Source: an uncultured Eubacteriales bacterium | Lineage (GTDB): Bacteria; Bacillota; Clostridia; Lachnospirales; Anaerotignaceae | NCBI GenBank assembly: GCA_934256695.1 | Contig: CAKQPE010000007.1 | Coordinates: 1 to 38,220, forward strand | Reading direction: 5' to 3' | DNA: 38,220 nt | Shown: positions 1 through 8,897 of the stretch, piece after piece | How positions within the stretch are numbered: position 1 is the stretch's first letter | How the letters are laid out: each line of letters begins with the position of its first letter | The notes under the pieces: model-generated | What the model saw: only the letters and a program-made list of their open reading frames with translations | Databases searched by the model: none | Told to the model about the DNA's origin: nothing | Translations under genes and position numbers: made by a program

Positions 1-7
1 GTTTTAA

Positions 8-54
8 TGCCTTCTCCCTCGTGGAGAAGGTGTCACGCAGTGACGGATGAGGGG
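8..54 (+). repeat. Family B repeat, copy B1
   Basis: The element has CCTTCTCC (10-17) and GGAGAAGG (23-30) as one hairpin, then GTCAC-GCA-GTGAC (32-44) as a second, and ends GGATGAGGGG. Related copies lie at 28052-28102, 37594-37644 and, degenerate, at 1184-1230 and 28132-28172. A fragment (AATAAGCCGTACCTGAAA, near 90-107) resembles the left half of B4. No coding potential is apparent; function unknown. Confidence 0.85.
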
Positions 55-129
55 TATTTTATCTTATTCTATATTAATTATAAATCATCAATAATAAGCC
101 GTACCTGAAACAGCTCACTCTTTTTCCCC

Positions 130-160
130 TTGACAATATTTCGTTTTTATGCCATATTAT
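130..160 (+). promoter_or_regulatory. Promoter of tRNA-Leu
   Basis: A perfect -35 box TTGACA (130-135) is followed by CATATT at 17 nt or TATTAT (155-160) at 19 nt. Transcription would begin just upstream of the tRNA at 175. The -35 is convincing; which hexamer serves as -10 is uncertain. Confidence 0.65.
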
Positions 161-174
161 CAAATATGTGTTTT

Positions 175-255
175 GCGGATATGGCGGAACTGGCAGACGC
201 GCCGGACTTAGAATCCGGTCCGATGAGGGTGCAGGTTCGATTCCTGTTATCCGCA
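175..255 (+). tRNA. tRNA-Leu (anticodon UAG)
   Basis: The acceptor arms GCGGATA (175-181) and TATCCGC (248-254) pair fully, with discriminator A at 255. The anticodon stem CCGGA/TCCGG encloses the loop CTTAGAA, giving anticodon TAG (209-211) for CUN leucine codons. A long variable arm (about 219-230), typical of tRNA-Leu, and a T arm with TTCGATT are present. The 3' CCA is not encoded. A strong promoter precedes it and an intrinsic terminator follows at once, so it is a single-gene transcription unit. Confidence 0.97.
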
Positions 256-256
256 T

Positions 257-293
257 AAAACCCGAGCCTTTTAACTAAAAGGCTCGGGTTTTT
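257..293 (+). terminator. Intrinsic terminator of tRNA-Leu
   Basis: AACCCGAGCCTTTT pairs with AAAAGGCTCGGGTT around an AACT loop, followed by a T-run. It lies two bases after the tRNA. Confidence 0.93.
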
Positions 294-324
294 GCCTGTA
301 GTTATTTTAATATTAATACACTAA

Positions 325-354
325 TTGATTAATTATCTTGATATATGCTATAAT
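325..354 (+). promoter_or_regulatory. Promoter of the GntR regulator
   Basis: TTGATT (325-330), an 18-nt spacer and a consensus TATAAT (349-354) preceded by TGC (extended -10). An inverted repeat TAATT-GATT-AATTA (322-335) overlaps the -35 box and could be an autoregulatory operator, but the A+T richness makes such repeats common. Confidence 0.65.
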
Positions 355-385
355 TTAAAAAAATAAAAATAAAGGGGATTTTTCT

Positions 386-1057
386 ATGCCTCGCAGCAGC
401 CGAAACAATATGTCAAAACAAGAAGTTTTGGACAATATACTTAATAAAATTTTATATCTTGATTTAAAGCCCGGTGAGTCAATACTGGATACAAAACTTG
501 CGGAAGAACTTTCCGTAGGCAGGACTCCCGTAAGAGAAGCACTTCTTTTTCTTAAACAACTTAAATTTATTGATATATACCCTCAAAGTGGAACTTTTGT
601 GTCACTTATTGACGTTGCCTTAATAAAAGAAATAATTTATATAAGGCATATACTTGAATGTGAGATTTTCAATGAACTGTTTGAAAAAAAAGTGGATTTA
701 AGAAGCAAGGTTGAACGGTATATCCTTCTTCAGGAACTTGCCGTTAAGGAAAACAACCAGAAGGATTATGTAAAAAATGACCACCTTTTTCATAAGGAAC
801 TTTTCTCCCTTGCAGGTCATGTGCGTTCGTGGGATTTAATACAAAGCCAGTATCTCCATACAACAAGATTTCATATGTTGGATTTCTACAATTCAAAAAC
901 AGTCTTTGCCACATCTTTGCAGGAACACAAAGATATTTTAAACTGTTATGAAGGAGGAAATTTAACCGATCTTAAAAAAATTCTTGATGTGCACCATGAC
1001 TGTAATCTGAGAACAGCCGATACACTGAAAGAAAAATATCCCGACTATTTTGTATAA
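386..1057 (+). CDS. GntR-family (FadR/FCD subgroup) transcriptional regulator
   Basis: This 223-residue protein is a one-component DNA-binding regulator. Residues about 10-75 form the winged helix-turn-helix, with the family hallmark GRTPVREALLFLKQL. Residues about 85-220 are all-helical and match the FCD ligand-binding domain, including an early R-H pair and a later HDxF-like stretch (NDHLFHKELF). FadR-type members usually respond to sugar acids or carboxylic acids. The ATG at 386 is preceded by AAAGGGGA at good spacing and an extended -10 promoter. The convergent neighbour encodes an IlvD/Edd-family dehydratase, so regulation of sugar-acid or branched-chain acid metabolism is a reasonable inference, but the ligand and target are not shown by the sequence. 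The stop codon is followed after 5 nt by a family A repeat whose last hairpin probably terminates the transcript. Confidence 0.93.
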   Translation: MPRSSRNNMSKQEVLDNILNKILYLDLKPGESILDTKLAEELSVGRTPVREALLFLKQLKFIDIYPQSGTFVSLIDVALIKEIIYIRHILECEIFNELFEKKVDLRSKVERYILLQELAVKENNQKDYVKNDHLFHKELFSLAGHVRSWDLIQSQYLHTTRFHMLDFYNSKTVFATSLQEHKDILNCYEGGNLTDLKKILDVHHDCNLRTADTLKEKYPDYFV

Positions 1058-1062
1058 CAGAT

Positions 1063-1156
1063 AAGACCTTGGGGCTTTGCCCCAAACCCTAACCAACTTT
1101 TGAAAAAGTTGGATCAAAACTTTTAGTAAAATACCGTGACTTGTCACGGTATTTTT
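1063..1156 (+). repeat. Family A modular hairpin repeat, copy A1 (probable terminator of the gntR gene)
   Basis: AAGACC is followed by stem 1 TTGGGGC/GCCCCAA (1069-1085), stem 2 CCAACTTT/AAAGTTGG (1093-1112), the linker with AAAACTTTTAGTAAAA, and stem 3 ATACCGTGAC/GTCACGGTAT (1131-1152), then five T. It starts 5 nt after the GntR stop codon. Stem 3 plus the T-run has the form of an intrinsic terminator. Confidence 0.85.
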
Positions 1157-1183
1157 AGATTAACATAAAATTGCCGATATTAA

Positions 1184-1230
1184 GCCGTCCCTGAAATGGA
1201 AGGTGGCAAACCGCAGGTTTGACGGAAGGG
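1184..1230 (+). repeat. Family B repeat, degenerate copy B4
   Basis: It resembles copy B3: GCCGTCCCTGAAATGGAAGG replaces the CCTTCTCC/GGAGAAGG arms, then CAAACC-GCA-GGTTTG, then CGGAAGGG in place of CGGATGAGGGG. As at 37473-37644 it follows a family A copy through the same spacer (AAATTGCCGATA). The rest of the 327-nt gap up to 1384 holds only the terminator at 1281-1322. Confidence 0.65.
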
Positions 1231-1280
1231 TTTTATCTTTTTACCGTTAAATGAGATATTAAACAATATTACATCCATAC

Positions 1281-1322
1281 ACAAAAACAACTTCTAAATA
1301 AAATTTAAGAGTTGTTTTTTGT
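1281..1322 (-). terminator. Intrinsic terminator of the first IlvD-family gene
   Basis: ACAAAAACAACTT pairs with GAGTTGTTTTTTGT with one bulge. Read on the minus strand it lies about 60 nt past the stop at 1385 and has U-rich flanks on both sides, so it could act on both strands. Confidence 0.65.
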
Positions 1323-1384
1323 AAATAATTCCGATACCTCATTAATAACGGTTATGTATTTTACATATGATTTTATATTAAAAA

Positions 1385-3073
1385 TTAAACATCTAAAAAT
1401 CTTAATACCCCTTTGTGCTTAAATGTCTTGTGTCCTCTTTCTTTACTTCTCTTTTCAAGTTCCTTTTCAACTTCTTCGGCTGAACACTTTCTTCCATTTA
1501 TTCCTATAACGCTTACATCTTTCTTGTATACGTCAATTTCTATTATGTCTCCGTCATCTATGTAAGCTATAGGGCCGCCCTCTGCCGCTTCGGGAAGAAG
1601 GTATCCTACAGAAGGTCCTCTTGTTGCTCCAGAAAATCTTCCGTCTGTTACAATGGCACAGCTGTTGTTAAGTTCTTCCTTGTTGCATATTGCGTCTGTG
1701 GCTTTAAGCATTTCGGGCATTCCTGCGGCTTTCACACCTACATATCTTACAACAACAACCTCACCCGGCTTAATGTCTCCGTTGTAAATTGCTTCTTCGG
1801 CACTTTCCTCGTTGTCAAAAACTCTTGCAAGACCTTCAAAGTGATACATGCTCTTATCCATTGCACAGTGCTTTATAACCGCACCCTTAGGAGCCAAGTT
1901 TCCTTTAAGTATGGTTACACCGCTGTCGGTGTCTATCGGTTCGTCAAAAGTCTTTATTATATCTGTGGATTTCATGTTAAAGTTTCTTAAATATTCGTCA
2001 CTTCTTCTGAAATATCCCGTCTTTTCAAGGTACTCAAGATTTTCGCCTACCGTTCTTCCCGTTACCGTAGGAACATCAAGGTCAAGAACATTTTTAAGTT
2101 CCTTCATTATTCTCGGTACACCGCCTGCATACCAGAAGAATTGTGTAGGCCACTTTCCTGCCGTAAGAAGGCTTGTTAAAAGCGGTATGCCCTCCGTAAG
2201 CTTTTCAAAATCCTCAAGGGTTATTTCTATTCCCAGCTCCCTTGCCACTGCCGGAAGATGAAGAACCGCATTTGTCGAACCGCCTATGGCGGCATGAACC
2301 TTTATTGCGTTTTCAAATGCCCTTCTTGTAAGTATCTTGCTTGGTGTAATTCCTTTTTTTACAAGGTCAACAACTCTTTCCCCTGCTTCCTGTGCAATCT
2401 GCATTAAAATATTGCTGTTTGCCGGAACAGCCGCACTGGAAGGAAGTGCTATGCCCAAAGCTTCACTCATGCACTGCATTGTGCTTGCCGTTCCCATGTA
2501 CTGGCAGGCTCCGCAGCTTGGACAGGCGTTTTTCTTGTAATACCATTCTTCCTCTGCCGTCATTTTTCCTTCGGCAACTCTCAGGTTCGTTTCGTAACAG
2601 GTGTCTGCCGAAATAAATAACGGTGCCGCCGCCATTGAACCTCCGCATATGTGTATTGCCGGAATATCAAGTCTTGCAATAGCCATTAAGTGTCCCGGTG
2701 TTGCCTTGTCACAGCTTGATATTGTAACCATTCCGTCATATCCCGATGCCTTTGCATGGATTTCCACCATTCCGGCTATTACTTCTCTTGATACAAGAGA
2801 ATAGTTCATTCCTTCGTGTCCCGTTGCAACACCGTCGCACATATCCGTAACCGTATATACAGAAGGCATTGCCTGTGCCGAATATACGGAATTTTTTACA
2901 TTCTCGGCAACTGAATAAAGATGTCTGCTTCCCGGGTGGCTGTCACCTGCCGTTGATTCAATAAGTATCTGTGGTTTGGAAAGGTCTTTTACCGTCTTTC
3001 CTGCTCCTATCCAAAGCGGGTCAACCTCCGGACCCAACGCTCTTACCTTTTGGCTTTTAAGCACACTCATCAT
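1385..3073 (-). CDS. IlvD/Edd-family Fe-S dehydratase (dihydroxy-acid or sugar-acid dehydratase)
   Basis: A 562-residue cytoplasmic enzyme of the family that dehydrates 2,3-dihydroxy acids (valine/isoleucine synthesis) or aldonic acids. The family motifs are clear: DMCDG with Asp80 (Mg site), SSCDK with Cys121, CPSCGACQYMGTAS with Cys184/187/190, GGSTNAVLHL, and ITDGRFSG-type VTDGRFSGATRG near the C-terminus. At the N-terminal site where plant-type [2Fe-2S] enzymes carry Cys, it has HPGSRH, closer to the PGH of the oxygen-labile type. The N-terminus (SQKVRALGPEVDPLWIGAG) is unlike classical IlvD. AAGGAGATG precedes the ATG. It is clearly diverged from the second paralogue at 23402-25093, and the neighbouring FadR-type regulator suggests a sugar-acid substrate, which is inference. 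Length is normal for the family. Confidence 0.93.
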   Translation of the reverse strand: MMSVLKSQKVRALGPEVDPLWIGAGKTVKDLSKPQILIESTAGDSHPGSRHLYSVAENVKNSVYSAQAMPSVYTVTDMCDGVATGHEGMNYSLVSREVIAGMVEIHAKASGYDGMVTISSCDKATPGHLMAIARLDIPAIHICGGSMAAAPLFISADTCYETNLRVAEGKMTAEEEWYYKKNACPSCGACQYMGTASTMQCMSEALGIALPSSAAVPANSNILMQIAQEAGERVVDLVKKGITPSKILTRRAFENAIKVHAAIGGSTNAVLHLPAVARELGIEITLEDFEKLTEGIPLLTSLLTAGKWPTQFFWYAGGVPRIMKELKNVLDLDVPTVTGRTVGENLEYLEKTGYFRRSDEYLRNFNMKSTDIIKTFDEPIDTDSGVTILKGNLAPKGAVIKHCAMDKSMYHFEGLARVFDNEESAEEAIYNGDIKPGEVVVVRYVGVKAAGMPEMLKATDAICNKEELNNSCAIVTDGRFSGATRGPSVGYLLPEAAEGGPIAYIDDGDIIEIDVYKKDVSVIGINGRKCSAEEVEKELEKRSKERGHKTFKHKGVLRFLDV

Positions 3074-3126
3074 CTCCTTATAAATATATTATCTTTAAAT
3101 CAGATATACTAATATATTAATTATTT

Positions 3127-3166
3127 AATCTATTAATAGATTATCATTATTTCTATCTCTTTGCAA
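3127..3166 (-). promoter_or_regulatory. Candidate promoter and palindromic operator of the first IlvD-family gene
   Basis: On the minus strand, TTGCAA (3161-3166), 17 nt, then TAATCT (3138-3143) preceded by TGA. A perfect 16-bp palindrome AATCTATTAATAGATT (3127-3142) overlaps the -10 box, a good place for a repressor. Moderate support only, because the region is A+T-rich. Confidence 0.4.
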
Positions 3167-3215
3167 TATACACTTTCAATAACATATGAACCGATTATAT
3201 ATTAAATTTGCATAT

Positions 3216-3259
3216 AAAAAGACAACCTTTTGCTATAAATGTCAAAAGGTTGTCTTTTT
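3216..3259 (-). terminator. Terminator of the polysaccharide operon
   Basis: AAAAAGACAACCTTTTG (3216-3232) pairs with CAAAAGGTTGTCTTTTT (3243-3259), a 17-bp perfect stem ending in T-runs, 22 nt past the GtrA stop codon. Confidence 0.92.
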
Positions 3260-3280
3260 ATCTATATATTATCTATAAAA

Positions 3281-3694
3281 TCACTCTTTAAATGCAAAAT
3301 ACCTCTGCCCTATGTAGTTAAGTATTACAAATAGGCACATTCCGGCAAACATTGACAAATTGTCTTGTATATTTGTTCCGAAATTTGAAAACATGTATCT
3401 TACAATAGGCTTAGCCGCACCATAAGCTATAAAATAACATACCGAAATGTTTATAATAAATTTAACTATTGTCTTTGAATTCTTGCTTTTATTCTGAAAC
3501 GTAAAATATTTATTAAGGAAATAACTTAAAATACTACCCAAAATATAATTTAAAGCCGAAGAAATCCAATAGTTCAAATTGAATATGTTGTATGCACAAA
3601 ACATAACTGCCGTTCCAAAAATTGTATTTGCAATACCGACAATAATAAATTTTAAAAACTTAATGTCAAAAAACTTTTTTAAATCAAAACTCAT
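3281..3694 (-). CDS. GtrA-family membrane protein
   Basis: A 137-residue protein with four predicted membrane helices (about 12-30, 38-58, 75-95, 105-128), matching the small GtrA family by length, layout and motifs (FLKFIIVGIANT near the start; NYILGSILSYFLNKYFTF in the middle; YIGQRYFAF at the end). GtrA proteins are thought to flip polyisoprenyl-phosphate-linked sugars across the membrane for a partner GtrB enzyme. It is the last gene of the operon, 20 nt after gtrB, and is followed by a strong terminator. The triad GtrA-GtrB-GtrII-like is complete here, which supports a role in decorating a surface glycan with a lipid-linked sugar. Confidence 0.9.
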   Translation of the reverse strand: MSFDLKKFFDIKFLKFIIVGIANTIFGTAVMFCAYNIFNLNYWISSALNYILGSILSYFLNKYFTFQNKSKNSKTIVKFIINISVCYFIAYGAAKPIVRYMFSNFGTNIQDNLSMFAGMCLFVILNYIGQRYFAFKE

Positions 3695-3714
3695 ACCTCT
3701 GATACACGCTCCAA

Positions 3715-4662
3715 TTATTTATTAATAAATTTTTCCACAATATATCTTGGTCTGTGTTTACTTTCAAGGTATATTTTGCCTATGTATTCACCTATAAGAC
3801 CTATGCTTATAAGTTGAACCCCCCCTAATGCCCATATGGAAACAGCGAGACTTGCCCAACCCGGAACAGTTGCACCCATAAAAAATCTTATTATATTATA
3901 TATAACCATAATAATGCTTACTGCAAATATAATAAATCCAATTCCAGTTATTAATTTAATCGGTTTTGTCGAAAGAGATGTTATTCCTTCAAAAGCAAAA
4001 GCCAGCATTTTCTTCAAAGGATATTTACTTTCCCCTGCAAATCTTTCTGCTCTTTCATATGTAACTATATCGCTTTTATAACCAACCATAGGAACAATGC
4101 CTCTGAGGAAAAGATTTACTTCTTTAAATTCGGAAAATCCTTCCAAAGCACGTTTGCTCATAAGTCTAAAATCAGCATGATTAAAAACAATATTTGCTCC
4201 CATCATATTCATAAGTTTATAAAAGCCCTCTGCCGTAAATCTTTTGAAGAATGTGTCTGTTGTTCTGGCACTTCTTACACCATAAACAACATCACACCCT
4301 TCCGTATATTTATTAATCATGCCGTCAATGGCATTAATGTCATCTTGTAAATCCGCATCCATTGATATAACTGCATCTGCTAATTCTCTGACTGTCATAA
4401 GTCCGCAAAGCAGTGCATTTTGGTGGCCTCTGTTTCTTGAAAGTTTAATACCGGAAAACATTTCATTTTGCTCATGAAGTTCTTCAATTATCTCCCAAGT
4501 TCTGTCTCTTGATCCGTCATCTATAAAAACAACTCTGCTTTCATCTGATATTTTTCCGTTTTTCTTTAACTCATAATATTTTTCTTCAAGCCGTTTTGCC
4601 GTTTCGTGCAAAACTTCTTCCTCGTTATAACAAGGAATCGCCATGTATAAAATAGAATTCAC
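3715..4662 (-). CDS. GtrB-like polyprenyl-phosphate glycosyltransferase (GT2)
   Basis: About 315 residues. An N-terminal GT2/DPM1-like domain (about 5-225) carries YMAIPCYNEEEVL, FIDDGSRDRTW and the metal-binding MDADLQDD, followed by two membrane helices (about 235-255 and 270-290) ending in GEYIGKIYLESKHRPRY, the standard GtrB/YfdH tail. Such enzymes move a sugar from a nucleotide donor onto undecaprenyl phosphate on the cytoplasmic face. Start choice: a TTG lies at 4668, only 3 nt from the GGAGG (4672-4676), so the in-frame GTG at 4660-4662, spaced 9 nt from it, is preferred. It sits between the GtrII-like membrane protein and GtrA and should work with both. Confidence 0.92.
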   Translation of the reverse strand: MNSILYMAIPCYNEEEVLHETAKRLEEKYYELKKNGKISDESRVVFIDDGSRDRTWEIIEELHEQNEMFSGIKLSRNRGHQNALLCGLMTVRELADAVISMDADLQDDINAIDGMINKYTEGCDVVYGVRSARTTDTFFKRFTAEGFYKLMNMMGANIVFNHADFRLMSKRALEGFSEFKEVNLFLRGIVPMVGYKSDIVTYERAERFAGESKYPLKKMLAFAFEGITSLSTKPIKLITGIGFIIFAVSIIMVIYNIIRFFMGATVPGWASLAVSIWALGGVQLISIGLIGEYIGKIYLESKHRPRYIVEKFINK

Positions 4663-4757
4663 AACCAATATCCTCCAAAAAATCCACTATATTTTTAGCT
4701 TAAATTAATTCATTTAACCTTTTTTATATTTTTACTTATAAAAATCTTCATAAACAA

Positions 4758-6287
4758 TTAATATATTGCCACATAAGCTGTATCATTTAAAAATATAATT
4801 TGTTCTTCTGGACAAAAATGATCCCAATCTTTTTCTCCAAAATACCGATTCCAAATTAATGGATCTATATCACATGATTTGTAATCAGTTCCATTCGCAG
4901 TATTAATCAAACCAATATTTGACCAACTTCTTAAAATATTTTTCACATTGATATCATAAGATACAAATTTTATACCATCATAAGACCACGTTGGATTGCT
5001 ATCTCTGCCAATTGCTAAATAATTAATATTTACATCATGTTCTATCGAATAATTTAATATATATGTATTAATTGCTTTCGCATAAGAAATATCAAAATCA
5101 TCCATAGCAAGATGGTTAGAAAAAATATTTTCCATTACTATTGAATTCAATAATATAAATGACATCATAGTTACTGAAAGTATGTTTACTATAATTTTCT
5201 TACTACAATTTATAGCACAAGCTATCGCTAAAAAACTAAAAGCACCGAAGATAGGAACAAGCGTTCTTTGACTTAACCAAAAATCAGACGTTACAATATG
5301 AGGAATATAACTTCCAACATAAATTATTCCTGTAAATAACACTGCAAGTACCAATGTTTTAAATTTAATTTTTTCTTTATAATTATTTATAAGTATAAGC
5401 AATAATATAACTCCATATAGAGCAAAAGCAAAATAAGGTAAAACATGATGACCACTTATTATTTCACCTTGATGTTCAATAATTTTTCTTATGTTCTCAA
5501 AAATCACATTTATTTGAAAATTAGCACCTCTATATGTTGGTTTCATTATATGCAAATATACTAAAACCTTCACTATTCCTATATTCAAAAAACATTGAAA
5601 TGCTCCAAAAATCAGACCCCAAATAGCATTCGCCAATTTTTTTATAACCGAAGTATCTGGATTTAAGAATATGAAAATTAGTATCAATGTCACATATATA
5701 CCAATAGATACCTGATATGTACCTAATGATATTAAAAGAGAACAAAAACTAATACTACCATATCCTAATTTACTAAACCTTTTGTTTGATTCACAAACTT
5801 TTATAAACATAATAGAAGACAGAACTGCTCCAGTCAAACTAATTGTATACATAAGCATGACTTCAGGAAATAAGTACCATTCTGCTATAAACCCATTATG
5901 GAATATTAATAAAAAGCTTGTATCGATAATACTTAATTTTATCAAATCTTTTTGTTCAAAATATCTCTCTACTATATTTGTTAGTATTGTTACTAATACC
6001 GCAAGTGTTATCATAAATATTAACGTAAATATCATCTGATTTTTAGCAATATTAATGTTTAAATCTGATAAAATTTGATATATTGCAGCTGTAATAAAAC
6101 GACCATCTCTTAAATGAACATCTACATTATTATCAGTTGTTGTCCAACAGTCATATGTATCTGGACTAAAATGCACGTTTAACATCAAATTACATGTCAA
6201 AAAAATAATAAATAAATTCATTATAAATATAATCAAATATTTTTTTGTATAAATTGACTTTTCTCTTTCTATACTCTTAGCTTTCAT
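4758..6287 (-). CDS. GtrII-like polytopic membrane glycosyltransferase
   Basis: A 509-residue integral membrane protein with about ten hydrophobic segments, a first extracellular loop with DTYDCWTTTDNNVDVHLRDGR, and a soluble C-terminal part (about 400-509). The loop with an acidic pair and HLRDGRFITAAIYQIL fits the serotype-conversion glucosyltransferase family (GtrII/Glucos_trans_II), which uses polyprenyl-phosphate sugars outside the membrane. Assignment rests on this motif, topology and the adjacent gtrB and gtrA genes, not on close sequence identity. It is very A+T-rich, with many Ile, Asn and Lys codons. About 95 nt separate it from gtrB, and 180 nt of A+T-rich DNA without recognisable features lie on its upstream side (6288-6467). 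Confidence 0.7.
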   Translation of the reverse strand: MKAKSIEREKSIYTKKYLIIFIMNLFIIFLTCNLMLNVHFSPDTYDCWTTTDNNVDVHLRDGRFITAAIYQILSDLNINIAKNQMIFTLIFMITLAVLVTILTNIVERYFEQKDLIKLSIIDTSFLLIFHNGFIAEWYLFPEVMLMYTISLTGAVLSSIMFIKVCESNKRFSKLGYGSISFCSLLISLGTYQVSIGIYVTLILIFIFLNPDTSVIKKLANAIWGLIFGAFQCFLNIGIVKVLVYLHIMKPTYRGANFQINVIFENIRKIIEHQGEIISGHHVLPYFAFALYGVILLLILINNYKEKIKFKTLVLAVLFTGIIYVGSYIPHIVTSDFWLSQRTLVPIFGAFSFLAIACAINCSKKIIVNILSVTMMSFILLNSIVMENIFSNHLAMDDFDISYAKAINTYILNYSIEHDVNINYLAIGRDSNPTWSYDGIKFVSYDINVKNILRSWSNIGLINTANGTDYKSCDIDPLIWNRYFGEKDWDHFCPEEQIIFLNDTAYVAIY

Positions 6288-6467
6288 ATTTCTATTTCCC
6301 CTTAATTTTTATAGCTTTGTCTTTTTTAAAAAAAACTAAAAACTTTATCAATAATAAAAACATTATATATATTTCAAAAAGTAAATCCATTCTTCTCACG
6401 TAATCAATCTAACTGCTATTCAATAAACAATTAATTTTAACCTTTTATCTTATATATTCATATCAAT

Positions 6468-8888
6468 TTATACTTTTTTCCTATATATCTTATACTTTGC
6501 CCAAGCAATAAAATATTTAATAATATATCTAAATCCCATTTCTCCATTTTTATACAATTCTAATGTTATATCCTTAACATCAACTCCACCTTGTACAATA
6601 TTCTCTCTTTTAGATAACGCTTGATTTTTCCACCAAATTAACTCATTTTTTCTTGTTTCAATACCCTTAGCAAGAAAATCTTGCATCATATTCATAGCAA
6701 TACGAATTTGATCCATATCAACAGTGCTCATCTGATTTTTTTGATCATTTGATATGTTAGAAAATAAATTATCCCACTGAGCTGCAATATCTGTACTATA
6801 AATTTTCTCTATACTATGTCTGGCTTCTATACCAAGCAACTCACGTTTTTTACAATCAGCTATTAAATCAATAACAGCCTGTGCCGCTGCATTAAAATCA
6901 CCTTGTTTAACAACAACCATTCCTTTATTTTGCTGAACCATATCCAAATTAGGTAAATTATATATTACAGCAGGTATACCATATGCTTTGCTCTCTGCTA
7001 AAGTCATTAAAAAACCTTCATATTCAGAAGTACACAAGATTACAGCGGAGTTTTTATAAAATTGATCGACATTAACATGGTATCCACTAAGTATAACCAA
7101 ATCCTTTAATCCTTGTTTTTCAATAACTTCTAAAAATTCTTTATAGTATTCTTTATCATCAGCATGTCCAACTATCCTTAATTTTATATCATATCCACTA
7201 TCAATAATTCTTTGAAGAATCTTTAATGCTTCTATTGGTTGTTTTTCTCGTGATATGCGCCCAATCCATAATAATTCTTTTTTCTGACTAACTTTTGTTT
7301 GTTCAATTTCATTTATTTTAAAAGGTAATGGATTTAGCATTTTATAAACATATGGATGATATATACTCCACCAATTCTTATCAGTTTCTGTCAGCGTTAC
7401 TATTGCATTACATAATTTATAAACTTGTGAAATTCTTACCGTTTCATAAGCATCATTTGCTGAAGCACTTTTTAATCCTTGTGCAAAGAAACTATGTATA
7501 TGCATAATAAACGAAGTGCCTGATATTTTAGCAGCAAGTATATCAACAAGAGCATATTTCCATATCCATGCATGATATACTATTACATCTATCTCATATA
7601 ATTGTATCATTCTATTTAGATACTGCATTCTAGCTTTAAACTCATCTTTATTCGTATCACAAATTTTAGGTAAAGTTATTCGTTTTATTTGTTTTGGGTA
7701 AGGATAATCCTCTGAAGATGGTAATTCATCTGTAAAAAGTATAACCTTATATCCTTTAGATAACCAAATTGGAATTAATTTAGAAATAACTCTTTCAATT
7801 CCACCATTATTCATTCGAAAATAAAAAACACCTATAGTTTTTATTGTTTTACATTCTATAAAATCATATGAATTTTGAATTTGTTCAATAATACTATGCT
7901 GTTTTTTATATTCACATCCATAATACATTTCCAATACTCTACTTATTATTTCAAAATCATCAAATTTATCACAGGCATATTTCAAACTATTTTTTATACT
8001 ACTCAATTCTGATCCATGCCAAAACCAATTATATGTTACATCTTCAGTAAAAATTTTTTCAATTTGTTTTAATGTTGGTTCTGTATTATATGCTGGATCA
8101 TATTCATCCACAAACTTTCTTAGTAATCTTAAAATATCCCCTTGGTTTACCTTATCTCTGAAACGCATGTCATTTAATTTTCTTGTGCCTCCGGTAATAC
8201 CAGCTCCAAATTGATAATAGTAGTATTTATCTTTGATACCAACATATGTTTTAGACAAAAACGAAATCAAAAAAAACAAATATAAATCCTCTGCAATATT
8301 AAATCTACTATCCGAATAATACTGAACTGCATTTTTTACTACATTTGTGTCATAGATTTTGTTCCATAGTGAAAAATTAAATTTTTTATTGCTAAAGCAT
8401 TCATTTGTAATATCACCAAATCTTTTTGCAACCAAACGCCCCACCAAAAATGGATTCAAAAAATTTTCAAGTTTATTAATTTCATTTTCTTGAATTTCTC
8501 CAATAGGTTCAACTTTTGTCCCAAACTGTACAATATCACTATGTTCTTTCTCTATAATATGATATAATTCTCTACACGCATTCAAGTCTAATGCATCATC
8601 ACCATCTAAAAACATAATGTATTTTCCTTTTGCTATTTGAATACCATGTTTTCTTGATATACCAACTCCAATATTTTGATTATGCCAAATGCATTTAATC
8701 CTATGATCACGTTCGGCATATTTTTTTAAAATATCTTTAGAGCTATCTGTCGAATTATCATCTACACAAATAATTTCAATTTCTTTTAATGTTTGGTTTG
8801 TTGCACTATAAAGTGTACGATTCAAATAGTTTTCCACATTATATATTGGTACTATTATTGAAATTTTAGGTTGTTTTTCTTCTGCCAT
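6468..8888 (-). CDS. Double glycosyltransferase, GT2 (N) + GT4 (C)
   Basis: An 806-residue cytoplasmic protein with two catalytic modules. Residues about 8-245 are a GT-A fold GT2 domain: ISIIVPIYNVENYL, CVDDNSTDSS and the DXD motif FLDGDDALD. Residues about 355-720 are a GT-B fold GT4 domain: FRMNNGGIERVISKL at its start, LLWIGRISREKQP in the middle and YEGFLMTLAESKAYG with the E-x7-E donor-binding pattern. A helical C-terminal tail (about 725-806) is Lys-rich. Two linked transferases suggest consecutive additions to a lipid-linked polysaccharide exported by the ABC transporter encoded upstream. It lies 9 nt after the next double transferase in the operon. Donor and acceptor sugars cannot be read from the sequence. 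The gene is markedly A+T-rich compared with its neighbours. Confidence 0.92.
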   Translation of the reverse strand: MAEEKQPKISIIVPIYNVENYLNRTLYSATNQTLKEIEIICVDDNSTDSSKDILKKYAERDHRIKCIWHNQNIGVGISRKHGIQIAKGKYIMFLDGDDALDLNACRELYHIIEKEHSDIVQFGTKVEPIGEIQENEINKLENFLNPFLVGRLVAKRFGDITNECFSNKKFNFSLWNKIYDTNVVKNAVQYYSDSRFNIAEDLYLFFLISFLSKTYVGIKDKYYYYQFGAGITGGTRKLNDMRFRDKVNQGDILRLLRKFVDEYDPAYNTEPTLKQIEKIFTEDVTYNWFWHGSELSSIKNSLKYACDKFDDFEIISRVLEMYYGCEYKKQHSIIEQIQNSYDFIECKTIKTIGVFYFRMNNGGIERVISKLIPIWLSKGYKVILFTDELPSSEDYPYPKQIKRITLPKICDTNKDEFKARMQYLNRMIQLYEIDVIVYHAWIWKYALVDILAAKISGTSFIMHIHSFFAQGLKSASANDAYETVRISQVYKLCNAIVTLTETDKNWWSIYHPYVYKMLNPLPFKINEIEQTKVSQKKELLWIGRISREKQPIEALKILQRIIDSGYDIKLRIVGHADDKEYYKEFLEVIEKQGLKDLVILSGYHVNVDQFYKNSAVILCTSEYEGFLMTLAESKAYGIPAVIYNLPNLDMVQQNKGMVVVKQGDFNAAAQAVIDLIADCKKRELLGIEARHSIEKIYSTDIAAQWDNLFSNISNDQKNQMSTVDMDQIRIAMNMMQDFLAKGIETRKNELIWWKNQALSKRENIVQGGVDVKDITLELYKNGEMGFRYIIKYFIAWAKYKIYRKKV

Positions 8889-8897
8889 ATACTTCCC

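Noticed and set aside
74..256. Open frame of 60 codons on the minus strand
   Set aside because: It runs over the tRNA-Leu promoter and gene and has no ribosome site.
962..1147. Minus-strand frame of 61 codons
   Set aside because: It overlaps the end of the GntR gene and the A1 repeat; the peptide only translates the repeat.
1848..2804. Plus-strand frames inside the first IlvD gene
   Set aside because: They are antisense shadows of a strongly conserved enzyme.
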